Notes: generated by a model not told the origin, from the sequence alone. A stretch of DNA of 64,000 nucleotides from Pedosphaera parvula Ellin514 (GCF_000172555.1 NZ_ABOX02000020.1:1-64000); one strand, 5' to 3'. Shown: positions 28,207 to 37,847, counted from the stretch's first letter. Numbers and translations: made by a program.

Positions 28207-31200
28207 ATGAATGGAACTCAAATAAACGGTGGACGTGCGCGTCATGGCCTCATGGACACAAGGCGCACGGACGAATCCCCAATCGCCTCAACTGTTGAGG
28301 TGCGTCTGGAAGAGATGATCATCCCCACTTTCCTGCCCGCGCCCCCGGACAAAAATCCCATGTTTCTGGAAAAGCGAGTCTACCAGGGCAGCAGCGGAAA
28401 AGTCTATCCGCTGCCCTTCACAGATCGCATTGCGGAGAAACCGGTGGATAGGAAATGGAAGGCGGTTTGGTTGGAAAATGAATTTCTCCGCGTGATGATT
28501 CTTCCGGAGCTTGGTGGCCGCATCCACGTCATGCAGGACAAGACGAATGGCTACGATGTCATTTACAACCAGCCGGTCATCAAACCCGCTCTCGTGGGTC
28601 TCGCAGGACCATGGATAAGCGGTGGTATTGAGTTCAACTGGCCCCAGCACCATCGCCCCGCCACATTTCTGCCGGTGGATTATGAGATCGAAACCCATGC
28701 CGATGGTTCCCGGACGGTCTGGTGCAGCGACCATGACCCGATGACCCGGATGAAGGGCATGCATGGAGTTTGTCTTCACCCGGGACGCTCCTATCTTGAA
28801 CTGAAGGTCCGCGCCTACAATCGCACAACGCTCACCCAGACTTTCCTGTGGTGGGCCAACGTGGCCACGCGCGTGAACGAATCCTATCAGAGTTTCTTCC
28901 CGCCGGACGTCTCGTATGTTGCCGATCATGCCCGCCGCACCATGAGCAGCTATCCGTTATGCCGCGACCATTACTATGGAGTGGAGTATGCTGAGCGCGC
29001 GCGCAGCGGTGTTCCAGAGGCCGCTTGTCCCGCGAACTTCATTCCATCAGCTTGTGGCGGAAAAACCCTGGTGGATTACGCTTCAAACGATTTGTCGTTC
29101 TACGCAAATATTCCCGTGCCAACTTCCTATATGTGCATGGGCAGCAAAGAGGATTTCTTTGGCGGCTACGATCACTCGGCTCAGGCTGGCATTGTCCATT
29201 TCGCCAACCATCATATTTCTCCCGGAAAAAAGCAGTGGACTTGGGGAAACCACGAATTCGGCTACGCATGGGACCGCAATCTCACCGTGCCCGACTCCAA
29301 AGGCGAATTCGGACCATATATCGAGATCATGGCGGGCGTCTACACCGACAACCAACCCGACTTCAGCTTTCTCCAACCTGGCGAAACCAAGACCTGGAGC
29401 CAGTATTGGTATCCATTTCAAAAAATCGGACCAGTGTCTCGGGCAAATCTGCAAGCTGCCATCAGCCTGCATTCCACGAGGAGCGCATTGCAGTTGGGCA
29501 TTGCGGTCACAGCCGATCAATCCGGCTCTGTTGTCACCGTTGACGCAAAAGGCAGGCAAATCATCCGATTCGAGCGGAATCTTGCGCCGGCAACACCTTT
29601 GCTTGAGACAATTCAATTGCCGAGGGGGGGTGTCGCAACCGATTTGTTGATCCGCGTCATCGATCAATATGGCAACGAACTAATTTCATACCAGCCCAAG
29701 GCGAGAGTGGAGACTGAAGTCCCTCCGCCGGCAACGGAGCCGCCCGCGCCAGCCGACATCTCGAGCAACGATGAACTATACGTAACGGGACTTCACCTGG
29801 ATCAATATCGCCATGCAACCCGTTTGCCAACGTTCTACTGGCGCGAGGCGTTGCGCCGGGATCCGCTGGATTCCCGTTGCAATAATGCCCTGGGTTTGTG
29901 GCATCTGCGTCGCGGCGAGTTTGCCACCGCCGAGGAGCACTTTCGTCGGGCTATCGCGCGCTTGACCCGCCGCAATTCAAATCCATCCGATGGCGAGCCA
30001 CTTTACAATCTTGGTCTTTGCCTGCGCCATCTGGAGCGTGACGACGAGGCGTATGATTTCTTCTACAAAGCCACCTGGAATCAGGCATGGGCTGGAGCGG
30101 GTTATCATGCGGTTGCTGAAATTGATTGCCTGAGAGGACGATGGGTAACAGCACTACAGCATATTGATCTGGCCTTGCGCTTTGATACCCAAAACCTGAG
30201 GGCCAGAAATCTGAAGGTTCTGATCCTGCGGAAATTGGAGAAGCCCGAGCAAGCGGTCAGGTTTCTCTCGAAGACTTCGCATTTGGATTGCTTGGATTGG
30301 TGGTCTCGCCATTTGAATGGCGATAACCTGGCTTGCGATTTGCAGACTCATTTGGACATCGCTCATGACTATGCCCGCGCCGGCTTTCTGCAGGAAGGAA
30401 TCAGCGTCCTGAATCTTGCCGTGGCGAAGCCGGGTGATCTGCCCGATCAAAGTTGGGGCGCGCTTCCGCTGATCCACTTCACGCTCGGTTGGCTCCACGG
30501 AAAGGCCGGCGACGTCAGAGCCGCCCTCAAAGCCTTCAAAACCGCGGCATCGCTGCCCACGGATTATTGCTTCCCATCGCGCCTCGAAGAGATAGCCATT
30601 TTGGAAGCAGCCGTCCGCGCTAATCCCGCCGACGCCCATGCCCCTTATTATCTTGGCAATTTGCTTTATGATCGTCGGCGTCACGATGAAGCCATCCGGC
30701 TTTGGGAACGCAGCGCCCGGTTGGACACGGGATTCTCCATTGTCTGGCGCAACCTCGGCATCGGCTATTTTAACATTCGGCAAAACCGTGCCAAGGCCCG
30801 TCAATCTTATGACAAGGCTTTCAAGGCCAACCCACTTGATGCTCGTCTCCTGTACGAACGCGACCAACTCTGGAAACGTCTCGGCGAATCTCCCGAACCG
30901 CGGTTGCGCGAAATCGGGAAGTATCCTGCTTTGGTTTGCCAGCGGGATGATTTGGTCGTGGAACTCTGCGCCCTTTACAACCAGGTCGGTAGAAATCATG
31001 AAGCCCTCGCGTTGGTGGGTGCCCGGCATTTCCAACCATGGGAAGGCGGCGAAGGCGGGCCATTGGGCCAGTATGTCCGTGCCCACCTCGCGTTGGGCAG
31101 GTCCTTCATGGCGCGCGGAGATTTCAACGCTGCCAAAGATCACTTTGCTTGCGCAGTCCAGGCGCCCCCAAATCTGGGCGAGGCCAAACATCTCCTGGCA

Positions 31201-31668
31201 AATCAGAGCGACATCCAATATTGGCTCGGCTGTTCATTTTCCAAATTGGGTGATAAGGCCTCGGCTCAAAGGCATTGGCAGTCTGCCGCAAATGCCCGGG
31301 GCGATTTTCAGGAAATGAGCGTCCGTTCTTTCTCTGAAATGACTTATTTCTCCGCGCTGTCGTTGATATGCCTCGGACAAAAGTCGAAAGGCCGGACTTT
31401 GCTCAAGGAATTGCTGGCGTATGCCCGCCAGTTGGAAAAGACTCCCGCGACCATCGATTATTTCGCGACTTCACTTCCCACCATGTTGCTTTTTGATGAC
31501 GACGCCCAATTCCGCCAAACCACCGGCGCGTTGTTTCTACAAGCCCAGGCGCAACTGGGTTTGGGGCGGGCCGCAAAAGCCCGTGCGCTTTTGAAAACAG
31601 TTCTTCGACGCGATCCCAACCACGCGTTGGCCTTTGATCTTTTCACGGGTCGGCAGGAGATGAAGTGA
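28207..31668 (+). CDS. DUF5107 and TPR domain protein
   Basis: A 1153-residue protein. Residues about 30-500 form a DUF5107 domain with a galactose-mutarotase-like beta-sandwich: WLENEFLRVMILPELGGRIH, then DVIYNQPVIKP and GGIEFNWPQHHRPATF. Residues about 510-1150 are TPR-like helical repeats (for example DSRCNNALGLWHLRRGEFAT and PLYNLGLCLRHLERDDEAYD). No signal peptide is seen, so it is probably cytoplasmic. Proteins of this design occur beside glycoside hydrolases and sugar transporters; their reaction is unknown. It starts 20 bp after the sugar porter and so shares its transcript. Confidence 0.88.
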   Translation: MNGTQINGGRARHGLMDTRRTDESPIASTVEVRLEEMIIPTFLPAPPDKNPMFLEKRVYQGSSGKVYPLPFTDRIAEKPVDRKWKAVWLENEFLRVMILPELGGRIHVMQDKTNGYDVIYNQPVIKPALVGLAGPWISGGIEFNWPQHHRPATFLPVDYEIETHADGSRTVWCSDHDPMTRMKGMHGVCLHPGRSYLELKVRAYNRTTLTQTFLWWANVATRVNESYQSFFPPDVSYVADHARRTMSSYPLCRDHYYGVEYAERARSGVPEAACPANFIPSACGGKTLVDYASNDLSFYANIPVPTSYMCMGSKEDFFGGYDHSAQAGIVHFANHHISPGKKQWTWGNHEFGYAWDRNLTVPDSKGEFGPYIEIMAGVYTDNQPDFSFLQPGETKTWSQYWYPFQKIGPVSRANLQAAISLHSTRSALQLGIAVTADQSGSVVTVDAKGRQIIRFERNLAPATPLLETIQLPRGGVATDLLIRVIDQYGNELISYQPKARVETEVPPPATEPPAPADISSNDELYVTGLHLDQYRHATRLPTFYWREALRRDPLDSRCNNALGLWHLRRGEFATAEEHFRRAIARLTRRNSNPSDGEPLYNLGLCLRHLERDDEAYDFFYKATWNQAWAGAGYHAVAEIDCLRGRWVTALQHIDLALRFDTQNLRARNLKVLILRKLEKPEQAVRFLSKTSHLDCLDWWSRHLNGDNLACDLQTHLDIAHDYARAGFLQEGISVLNLAVAKPGDLPDQSWGALPLIHFTLGWLHGKAGDVRAALKAFKTAASLPTDYCFPSRLEEIAILEAAVRANPADAHAPYYLGNLLYDRRRHDEAIRLWERSARLDTGFSIVWRNLGIGYFNIRQNRAKARQSYDKAFKANPLDARLLYERDQLWKRLGESPEPRLREIGKYPALVCQRDDLVVELCALYNQVGRNHEALALVGARHFQPWEGGEGGPLGQYVRAHLALGRSFMARGDFNAAKDHFACAVQAPPNLGEAKHLLANQSDIQYWLGCSFSKLGDKASAQRHWQSAANARGDFQEMSVRSFSEMTYFSALSLICLGQKSKGRTLLKELLAYARQLEKTPATIDYFATSLPTMLLFDDDAQFRQTTGALFLQAQAQLGLGRAAKARALLKTVLRRDPNHALAFDLFTGRQEMK

Positions 31669-31745
31669 TTTACCCCCCTCTCCGGAGGCTGACAAAGATG
31701 TTCAATATTCTTCACGCAAACATTTTGAAAAACTCGAACTTCATA

Positions 31746-32033
31746 AGAGCCTGTTTTAAAATTATGGAGGGTGCTGTTTTCGGGCAAAAGGCTGGATGGC
31801 AAGGCGCGACGAAGGAGAATATCCCTGGTGGATCTTCGACTGAGGAGCAACGCAGCCAGACGGCCTTTTGCGCGAAAACCCTCCGGGCGGCGGTGCTTTT
31901 GGCCGCGGCCTGCGTTCTCGGCCCTCACAGCCCGCTGCGGGGATGCTTGGTGCCCGTGCGCAAGCACCTCGCCGCCTTGGCCGCAGCCAAAATCCCCAAC
32001 CGCAGCACCCTCCATAATTTTAAAACAGGCTCT
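31746..32033. mobile_element. 288-bp element with perfect 31-bp terminal inverted repeats
   Basis: The left end (31746-31776, beginning AGAGCCTGTTTTAAAATTAT) and the right end (32003-32033) are exact reverse complements over 31 bases. Similarity continues inwards less perfectly, so most of the element can fold on itself. If the ends are taken as GAGCCTG...CAGGCTC, the flanks are a direct TAA on each side, a candidate 3-bp target duplication. No transposase is encoded; frames through it lack any family signature. It lies between the DUF5107 gene and the epimerase gene and ends 20 bp before the latter's ATG, leaving that gene's ribosome site (GAGAGGA) just outside. Best described as a MITE-like non-autonomous element. 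Confidence 0.75.
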
Positions 32034-32053
32034 AAACTGAGAGGATTAGAGAC

Positions 32054-32932
32054 ATGAAAGGTGTAGAGAACAATCCTATCGTCCGCCAGGAACAAGGGTT
32101 CGATGTTTATCAGCTTGGCAACGAAGATGTGGAGATCGCCGTTGTGCCGGAACTCGGCGCAAAAATCATCTCGTTGAAAAATTTGAAGACCGGGCGCGAA
32201 TGGCTCTGGCATCCTCCCGGCCCCTTGAAACTTTTTGCAAATCGCTTGGGAGACGACTTTGCCACGAGCCCGTTGGCTGGCATGGATGAATGCCTGCCGA
32301 CCATCGCTCCTTGCGCCTGGCGGGGGCGCGAATTGCCCGATCACGGTGAAGCATGGAGCGCTGCCTGGACCGTGGACTCCCAAGCCTGGGATTGCGGCAT
32401 TCTAAAAACCTCGTGCAAGTTGGCGCTCTCGCCTTTGGAATTTGAGCGCACCATCCTGCTGCTGGACAACGGGATTCGGATGGTATACCGGCTGACCAAT
32501 CAGGGCCCGGCCACAGAGCAATTTCTTTGGGCGCTTCATCCGTTGCTTCAATTGGAAGCGGGTGACCAGCTTGAGTTGCCGACCTCGACCCGTGCCTTGT
32601 TAAACGGGAATGAGTGGGTCGACTCCATCGATACCGCCGTTCCCGACGGCAACTGTGCCAAGGTTTTCGCCGCGCCTCTCGACAAAGGCATTTCCGCAAT
32701 CCACAATAAACGCACCGGTGAAAGACTGGAGTTCGAATGGAACGTTGTGGAAAATCATGCGCTCGGTTTGTGGCTGACTCGCGGAGGGTGGCATGGCATG
32801 GATCATTTCGCCATGGAGCCGACGAACGGCGACTCCGATTTTCTCACCGTGGCCGCACGCCGGGAACGTTGCAGAGCACTGGCCCCCTTCGCTTCGGCAA
32901 CCTGGCAAATCCAAATACGAATCGGTTCATGA
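32054..32932 (+). CDS. Aldose 1-epimerase-like protein (galactose mutarotase fold)
   Basis: A 292-residue protein of the galactose-mutarotase-like superfamily (IAVVPELGAKIISLKNLKTG near the N-terminus, ATSPLAGMDECLPTIAPC, later LWALHPLLQLEAGD and GLWLTRGGWHGMDHFAMEP). It is closer to the divergent DUF4432/epimerase group than to classical GalM. Likely interconverts sugar anomers or binds a sugar. GAGAGGATTAGAGAC before the ATG is a good ribosome site. The MITE-like element lies immediately upstream, and GH36 starts 40 bp downstream. Confidence 0.8.
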   Translation: MKGVENNPIVRQEQGFDVYQLGNEDVEIAVVPELGAKIISLKNLKTGREWLWHPPGPLKLFANRLGDDFATSPLAGMDECLPTIAPCAWRGRELPDHGEAWSAAWTVDSQAWDCGILKTSCKLALSPLEFERTILLLDNGIRMVYRLTNQGPATEQFLWALHPLLQLEAGDQLELPTSTRALLNGNEWVDSIDTAVPDGNCAKVFAAPLDKGISAIHNKRTGERLEFEWNVVENHALGLWLTRGGWHGMDHFAMEPTNGDSDFLTVAARRERCRALAPFASATWQIQIRIGS

Positions 32933-32972
32933 TCCAGATGGAGGGTGGCCGCAGCCCGCTCGATTGAAAGCT

Positions 32973-35555
32973 ATGCAAATCAAATCCTCCGTTTCAAAGT
33001 CCGTCGCCCTTGTCCTCCTCTTGATTTCCTCCGGGTCGTACAGTTTCGCTGAAACAGTCAGGCTATCTTCGCTTGATCTGTCCCTGATGACCTGCGGTTG
33101 GAGTGTTCCCAAGGTGGATACTGGCATCGTCGGACGCCCCCTGAGTATCGGTTCAAAAGAATTCTCTTATGGGGTGGGCACGCACGCGGAAAGCAATCTG
33201 CGGATCGATCTAGGTGGAAATGCGACTCGGTTTCGCGCACAGGTAGGCGTGGATGACAGCGCGGGGACGCAAGGCAGCGTTGAGTTTATTGTCATCGGGG
33301 ATAAGAAAGTGCTTTGGAAAAGTGGCGTGGTCAGGGGCGCACAGGCGCCAACCAAGGTTGATGTGGATATCAGCGGGGTTCGCACGTTGGGATTGCGTGT
33401 CACCGATGGAGGAGACGGATCTGGCAACGACCACGCCGACTGGGCCGAAGCCAATATTGCAATGAACGATGGCGCGCCAAAACCCAAAGCCCTGCCACCA
33501 AAAGAGATCATCAGCCTGAAGACCGCGCATTTTTCCCTGGATTTCGAGGTTGGCGAGGACGGTCGCCTTTACCAAAACGCCCTGGGCCTGTCCGGCGGCA
33601 AAGTGGAACGGTCTGATGAAGCCTATCCTCAAGCCGGTGACGGCTATATCTGGGAACCAGCCTTGCAGGTGGTTCATGCGGATGGAAATACCTCCACCGC
33701 GTTGCTATTTGACACTGTCACCCAAAACCACGAAACCACGAATCGTGATCTCGTCCGCATCAAGCTGCACGATCCAGCCTACCCGTTTGAGGTCGCGCTT
33801 TGCTTCCGTGTCCATCGGGATAAGGATGTCATTGAGCAGTGGTCGGAGATAATCCATCACGAAACAAACTCGGTGCAACTTGAGCGCATGGCCTCAACGT
33901 CCCTCAATTTCGCCTCGACCAATCTTTTTCTCACACATTTCGCGGGCGATTGGGCGAAGGAGATGTTGTCGCCGATCACCGAGCAACTCACCCCGGGCAC
34001 GAAAATTCTGGATTCCAAGATCGGCGTGAGGGCGGATCAATTCGGCAATCCTTCCTTCATTCTCTCTCTGGACGGGCCGCCTTCCGAGACCGCGGGTCGC
34101 GTGTTGGCAGGTTCGCTCGCCTGGTCGGGAAGTTTTCAATGCGCTTTCGATGACAACAACCAGGGAGTCCGCGCCTTGTGCGGCATTAACCCGTTCGCTT
34201 CGACCTACCATCTGAAATCGGGTGAAACGTTCGTTACACCAACCATGATCTGGACCTGGAGCAATCATGGCCTGGGTGAAATGAGCCGCAAACTTCATGC
34301 CTGGGCGCGTGATTTCGGGATGCGGGACGGCCATGAAACCCGCGCCGTTCTTCTCAACAATTGGGAAGCCACGGAATTCAACTTCGATTTCAAGCGTATC
34401 GTCGGCCTCTATGATCCGGCCAAGGAGATCGGCTCCGAACTGTTTCTTTTGGATGACGGCTGGTTCGGAAACAAATACCCGCGCGTGAATGACCATGCCG
34501 GTCTTGGCGATTGGCAGCCGAACCGCAAACGCTTGCCCGAAGGCCTCGCTCCGCTTGCAAGCGAGGCGGCGAAGCGGGGATTGCGCTTCGGAATCTGGAT
34601 TGAACCTGAAATGGTGAATCCACAAAGCGAACTTTTCGACAACCATCCCGACTGGGTGATCTCGCAACCGAAACGCCCATTGGAATTGCAGCGTAACCAG
34701 CTTGTCCTTGATCTGACGCGGCCCCAGGTGCAACAGTTTGAATGGAAAGTCATCCAGGATATCCTCAGCGTCCCCGGCATCACCTATGCCAAGTGGGATT
34801 GCAACCGCTACCTGACCCAACCGGGTTCCTCGTACCTGGCCCCAGACCGTCAATCACATCTGTGGATTGATTATGTCCGCGCACTTTACGCTCTCATGGA
34901 AAAGACAGCCCGGGCTTTCCCGAACACTGAGTTGATGTTGTGTTCCGGCGGCGGCGGGCGTGTGGATTATGCTGCGTTGAAATATTTCCATGAATTCTGG
35001 CCAAGCGACAACACCGACTCCACGGTGCGCGTTCCAATGCAATGGGACTTTTCATATTTTTTCCCGCCGATGGCCACCGCCAGTCATGTCACTCATTCGG
35101 GCAACCGTCCCATGCACTTCGCCTGCAGCGTCGCGATGAGTGCGCGTTTCGGCATGGACTTGGATTTGACCAGTCTGCCACCGGCCGACAAGGCCGTTTG
35201 CGCAGGCGCGATCAGCGCCTACAAACGGATTCGAGATGTGACGCAACTCGGCGATTTGTACCGCTTGGAAAATCCTCACGAAGGAATGCGCGGCGCACTG
35301 GATTTCGTGTCGCCCGACCAATCCCGCGCTGTGGTGTTTGTATTCCAGTTGAAAGACGGCCAAAATACCGCAGTGCGTCCGCAAGGACTTGATCCTGCAA
35401 AACGGTATTTGATCCGCGAGATCAATCCCGCCTCCGGTCGTGCGGCCATTCCACAGGAAGGCAAAACCTTCACCGGCGAGGAATTGATGCGTCAGGGCAT
35501 GCTGCCCTCCTGCACCCGCGCCGTCGAAGCCTGTGTAATCGAACTCGGCTCATGA
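32973..35555 (+). CDS. GH36 alpha-galactosidase with N-terminal NPCBM domain
   Basis: An 860-residue secreted enzyme. The frame is open upstream, but the ATG at 32973 starts a proper signal peptide (KSVALVLLLISSGSYSFAE). Residues about 25-165 form an NPCBM carbohydrate-binding domain (FSYGVGTHAESNLRIDLGG). The GH36 part has FLLDDGWFGNK, GLRFGIWIEPEMVNP, nucleophile D609 in YAKWDCNRYL and acid/base D679 in WPSDNTD, with CSGGGGRVDY between them. It should release alpha-linked galactose from oligosaccharides or galactomannan. Its stop codon overlaps the start of the GH97 gene (ATGA), which suggests coupled translation. Confidence 0.95.
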   Translation: MQIKSSVSKSVALVLLLISSGSYSFAETVRLSSLDLSLMTCGWSVPKVDTGIVGRPLSIGSKEFSYGVGTHAESNLRIDLGGNATRFRAQVGVDDSAGTQGSVEFIVIGDKKVLWKSGVVRGAQAPTKVDVDISGVRTLGLRVTDGGDGSGNDHADWAEANIAMNDGAPKPKALPPKEIISLKTAHFSLDFEVGEDGRLYQNALGLSGGKVERSDEAYPQAGDGYIWEPALQVVHADGNTSTALLFDTVTQNHETTNRDLVRIKLHDPAYPFEVALCFRVHRDKDVIEQWSEIIHHETNSVQLERMASTSLNFASTNLFLTHFAGDWAKEMLSPITEQLTPGTKILDSKIGVRADQFGNPSFILSLDGPPSETAGRVLAGSLAWSGSFQCAFDDNNQGVRALCGINPFASTYHLKSGETFVTPTMIWTWSNHGLGEMSRKLHAWARDFGMRDGHETRAVLLNNWEATEFNFDFKRIVGLYDPAKEIGSELFLLDDGWFGNKYPRVNDHAGLGDWQPNRKRLPEGLAPLASEAAKRGLRFGIWIEPEMVNPQSELFDNHPDWVISQPKRPLELQRNQLVLDLTRPQVQQFEWKVIQDILSVPGITYAKWDCNRYLTQPGSSYLAPDRQSHLWIDYVRALYALMEKTARAFPNTELMLCSGGGGRVDYAALKYFHEFWPSDNTDSTVRVPMQWDFSYFFPPMATASHVTHSGNRPMHFACSVAMSARFGMDLDLTSLPPADKAVCAGAISAYKRIRDVTQLGDLYRLENPHEGMRGALDFVSPDQSRAVVFVFQLKDGQNTAVRPQGLDPAKRYLIREINPASGRAAIPQEGKTFTGEELMRQGMLPSCTRAVEACVIELGS

Positions 35556-37522
35556 ATACGGGTCTCAGCATCGAGTACAGTTTGACCAGGTCGTTGTTGC
35601 TGAAACGCATTCTTATGTCGGCCATTCCAGGCGCGATATTCCTGGCGGCCATTGTGGTAGAAGCATCGGTGCCGGATAAAAACTCATGGTCGATTGCTTC
35701 ACAGGATGGTCAATGTTCCATTTCCGTTTCGCTTGGGGATGAGGGAAGCTTGAGTTACCAAACTTCGCGCGCGGGAAGGATGGTGATCGGCCAATCGCCG
35801 CTCGGACTTCGCGTCGACGATTCACGTTTCGAAAAGGGACTCACTTTCAATCACGCTGGCAAAGTGGAAAGGCGCCGGCAAAAATACGAATTGTTCGCCG
35901 GTACCCAGCCGCACGTGAACAAAGTGTTGAGCTATCGGAGCCTGCTGTTTGAGAATGCGGATCACATTCCGCTGGAAATTGAGTTGGCAGCGAGCAATGA
36001 AGGCGTCGCCTTTCGTTATCGTTTCATCCAGGATTCGAGCAGCGTTCATGTGGTTGAATCCGAGCTTACGGGCTTTGCTCTTCCACTTGAGGCGCGAGGC
36101 TGGCTCCAGCCATACCATGCCGCAGGCCCTTATACACCAGCATACGAGGATTTCTTTTTTCATGTTTCGCCGGGAGAAGCGCCGCCTGATTCCCGCGCCA
36201 AAGCTGTCGGCTGGGCGTTCCCCGCGCTGTTTAATGTCCCCACGGCGTCAACCTGGGTGTTGTTGACGGAAGCAGGCACGGATGAATCCTACTGCGCCTG
36301 TCACCTCAACCCGAATTCTTCCGGCGGTGTTTATCGCATCGCTTTTCCTTTGGCCGATGAAGGCACGCGTGGCTACACCAATCGATTCGGCCCAGAACCA
36401 CGATTCACCTTGCCTTGGACCATGCCTTGGCGCGTGATTGTCATGGGGGGAACCCCTGGCGACATTGCCTTGGAAACCCTGGTGACTGACCTCGTGCCTC
36501 CATCGCACATCGAGGATACATCGTGGATAAAGCCAGGTCATGCTGCGTGGGCTTGGTGGTCCTATCCCGATGAGCCGACCACGACAAAACGGTTTAATGA
36601 GTTCACCGATTTCTCCGCCAAAATGGGCTGGGAATACACGCTGTTCGACGCTGGTTGGTGGCGACCCGGATTAAAGCCCATTGCCGAACATGCTCAGTCC
36701 GAAGGCGTCCGACCGCTGGCTTGGCTGCATGCCGCCGATTTTTACGATGCCAATAAGCGAACGGCCAAACTGGATGAAATGGCCGCCGCTGGCATTCGTG
36801 GTGTGAAAGTGGATTTTTGGTGTTCAGATCGACAGGAAGCAATCGCCGCACAGCTGGCTTTGATCAAAGATACCGCCGGGCGAAAAATGGCAGTCAATTT
36901 GCATGGGTGCACCATCCCACGCGGTTGGCAACGCACATGGCCAAATTTGCTCACGGTCGAAGCCGTGCTGGGCACAGAAAGTTATTTCTACGAACCGCAT
37001 TACACTGAAAAGGCGGCGGAACTGGATACTGTTCTGCCATTCACGCGCAACGCCATCGGACCAATGGACATTACTCCCATTGGTTGTTCTCCCAAAAAAT
37101 ATCGTCGGCTGACCACCGCCGCCCATCAATTGGCCGCCGCGCTTATCTTTACTTCCGGAATTATCCATTATGCCGATAGCCCGGAGTTCTTTGCATCCCT
37201 GCCACCACAAGCCTTGCAGGTGTTTCGCGATGCGCCCGTGCGGTGGGATGAAACCCGCTGTCTCTCGGGTGTTCCAGGACAAGAGGCGATTTTTGCGCGA
37301 CGCTCCGGCAAGAGTTGGTTCATCGCCGGTATCAATGGCACCGAATCCGCCCTGCCTGTCACTCTGGATTTGTCGGTCTTCAACAAATTCTACCATCGCC
37401 TGCTGATCTCCGAGGGTGAACACGCAGACTTGGGAGTCATCGTGACTCCGGTCAATAACGCAGCTTCATGGCAGCACGAACTTCCGCCACGTGGTGGGTT
37501 CATCTTGAGGTTAAACGAATGA
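35552..37522 (+). CDS. GH97 glycoside hydrolase, probably retaining
   Basis: A 656-residue GH97 enzyme, acting as alpha-galactosidase or alpha-glucosidase. It has the N-terminal beta-sandwich (LGDEGSLSYQTSRAG and later RYRFIQD), the barrel segment AWAWWSYPDEPTTTKRF, EYTLFDAGWW and GVKVDFWCSDRQE. D421 in KVDFW occupies the nucleophile position of the retaining GH97 branch, in contrast to inverting SusB-type enzymes that use a glutamate base. MAVNLHGCTIPRGWQRTWPN is also conserved. A hydrophobic segment (MSAIPGAIFLAAIVVEA) about 30 residues in may be the signal peptide, so the real start could be internal, but the ATGA overlap with GH36 favours 35552. It is the last gene of the sugar operon. 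Confidence 0.92.
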   Translation: MNTGLSIEYSLTRSLLLKRILMSAIPGAIFLAAIVVEASVPDKNSWSIASQDGQCSISVSLGDEGSLSYQTSRAGRMVIGQSPLGLRVDDSRFEKGLTFNHAGKVERRRQKYELFAGTQPHVNKVLSYRSLLFENADHIPLEIELAASNEGVAFRYRFIQDSSSVHVVESELTGFALPLEARGWLQPYHAAGPYTPAYEDFFFHVSPGEAPPDSRAKAVGWAFPALFNVPTASTWVLLTEAGTDESYCACHLNPNSSGGVYRIAFPLADEGTRGYTNRFGPEPRFTLPWTMPWRVIVMGGTPGDIALETLVTDLVPPSHIEDTSWIKPGHAAWAWWSYPDEPTTTKRFNEFTDFSAKMGWEYTLFDAGWWRPGLKPIAEHAQSEGVRPLAWLHAADFYDANKRTAKLDEMAAAGIRGVKVDFWCSDRQEAIAAQLALIKDTAGRKMAVNLHGCTIPRGWQRTWPNLLTVEAVLGTESYFYEPHYTEKAAELDTVLPFTRNAIGPMDITPIGCSPKKYRRLTTAAHQLAAALIFTSGIIHYADSPEFFASLPPQALQVFRDAPVRWDETRCLSGVPGQEAIFARRSGKSWFIAGINGTESALPVTLDLSVFNKFYHRLLISEGEHADLGVIVTPVNNAASWQHELPPRGGFILRLNE

Positions 37523-37527
37523 AACTC

Positions 37528-37555
37528 GAGGGTTCGAATCCCTTTGCTCGCTCCA
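37528..37555 (+). other. tRNA 3'-end fragment (T-arm, acceptor strand, CCA)
   Basis: Six bases after the GH97 stop codon lies a T-stem GAGGG, loop TTCGAAT, stem CCCTT, then the acceptor strand TGCTCGC, discriminator T and an encoded CCA. The rest of the tRNA is absent, because the GH97 coding sequence lies where it should be. Discriminator T suggests Gly or Cys, but isotype is uncertain. It marks an old integration boundary. Confidence 0.6.
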
Positions 37556-37776
37556 CTCTCAACATCAACCACTTACGTTTCAAAAGGGTTGATTTACAAC
37601 ACATTCATCTTAGTACTTTTATTTAATTGGAATCCATTGCCATGGTAACCTCAGTTGGACGGTATTCGTCCTGAAGCGAAAGTTCCTCGCTTTTCTCGGA
37701 TTTTTCCCTTATAAATGGACCCATGCGCTTCAGGCACGATTTAATCTGACAGCTCTTGTTTGTTCTCCTGGCTAAA
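37556..37776. other. Noncoding stretch between tRNA fragment and att-like site
   Basis: AT-rich, no gene recognised. TCAACC and GGTTGA near 37564 and 37586 form a short inverted repeat right after the tRNA fragment. It probably derives from an integrated element. Confidence 0.35.
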
Positions 37777-37840
37777 GTTCGATTCCGACACTCGCCTCCA
37801 ACTTCAAGTTGCACTCTTGCAACGAGTTGCAGATACCGGA
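37777..37840 (+). other. att-like site 1 (tRNA 3' end plus conserved arm)
   Basis: The core begins GTTCGATTCCGAC, continues with the acceptor strand ACTCGCC, discriminator T and CCA, then AAC. This is the 3' end of a tRNA; the acceptor strand and T73 resemble tRNA-Cys, but its 5' part is missing. 43 bases after the core start lies CAACGAGTTGCAGA. A second copy of both parts, 24 of 26 core bases identical, lies at 47289-47355 in the same orientation. A truncated integrase gene starts 174 bp downstream. Confidence 0.65.
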
Positions 37841-37847
37841 GGAGGCA

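Noticed and set aside
31458-32015. A minus-strand frame running through the inverted-repeat element
   Set aside because: It is part antisense to the DUF5107 gene and part inside the element, with low-complexity residues and no transposase motif.
32793-32972. Upstream extension of the GH36 enzyme
   Set aside because: The added 60 residues overlap the epimerase gene and would bury the signal peptide.
37777-37802. A complete tRNA gene
   Set aside because: Only the T-loop, acceptor strand and CCA are present; no 5' acceptor, D-arm or anticodon arm can be found upstream. The same applies at 47289 and 37528.
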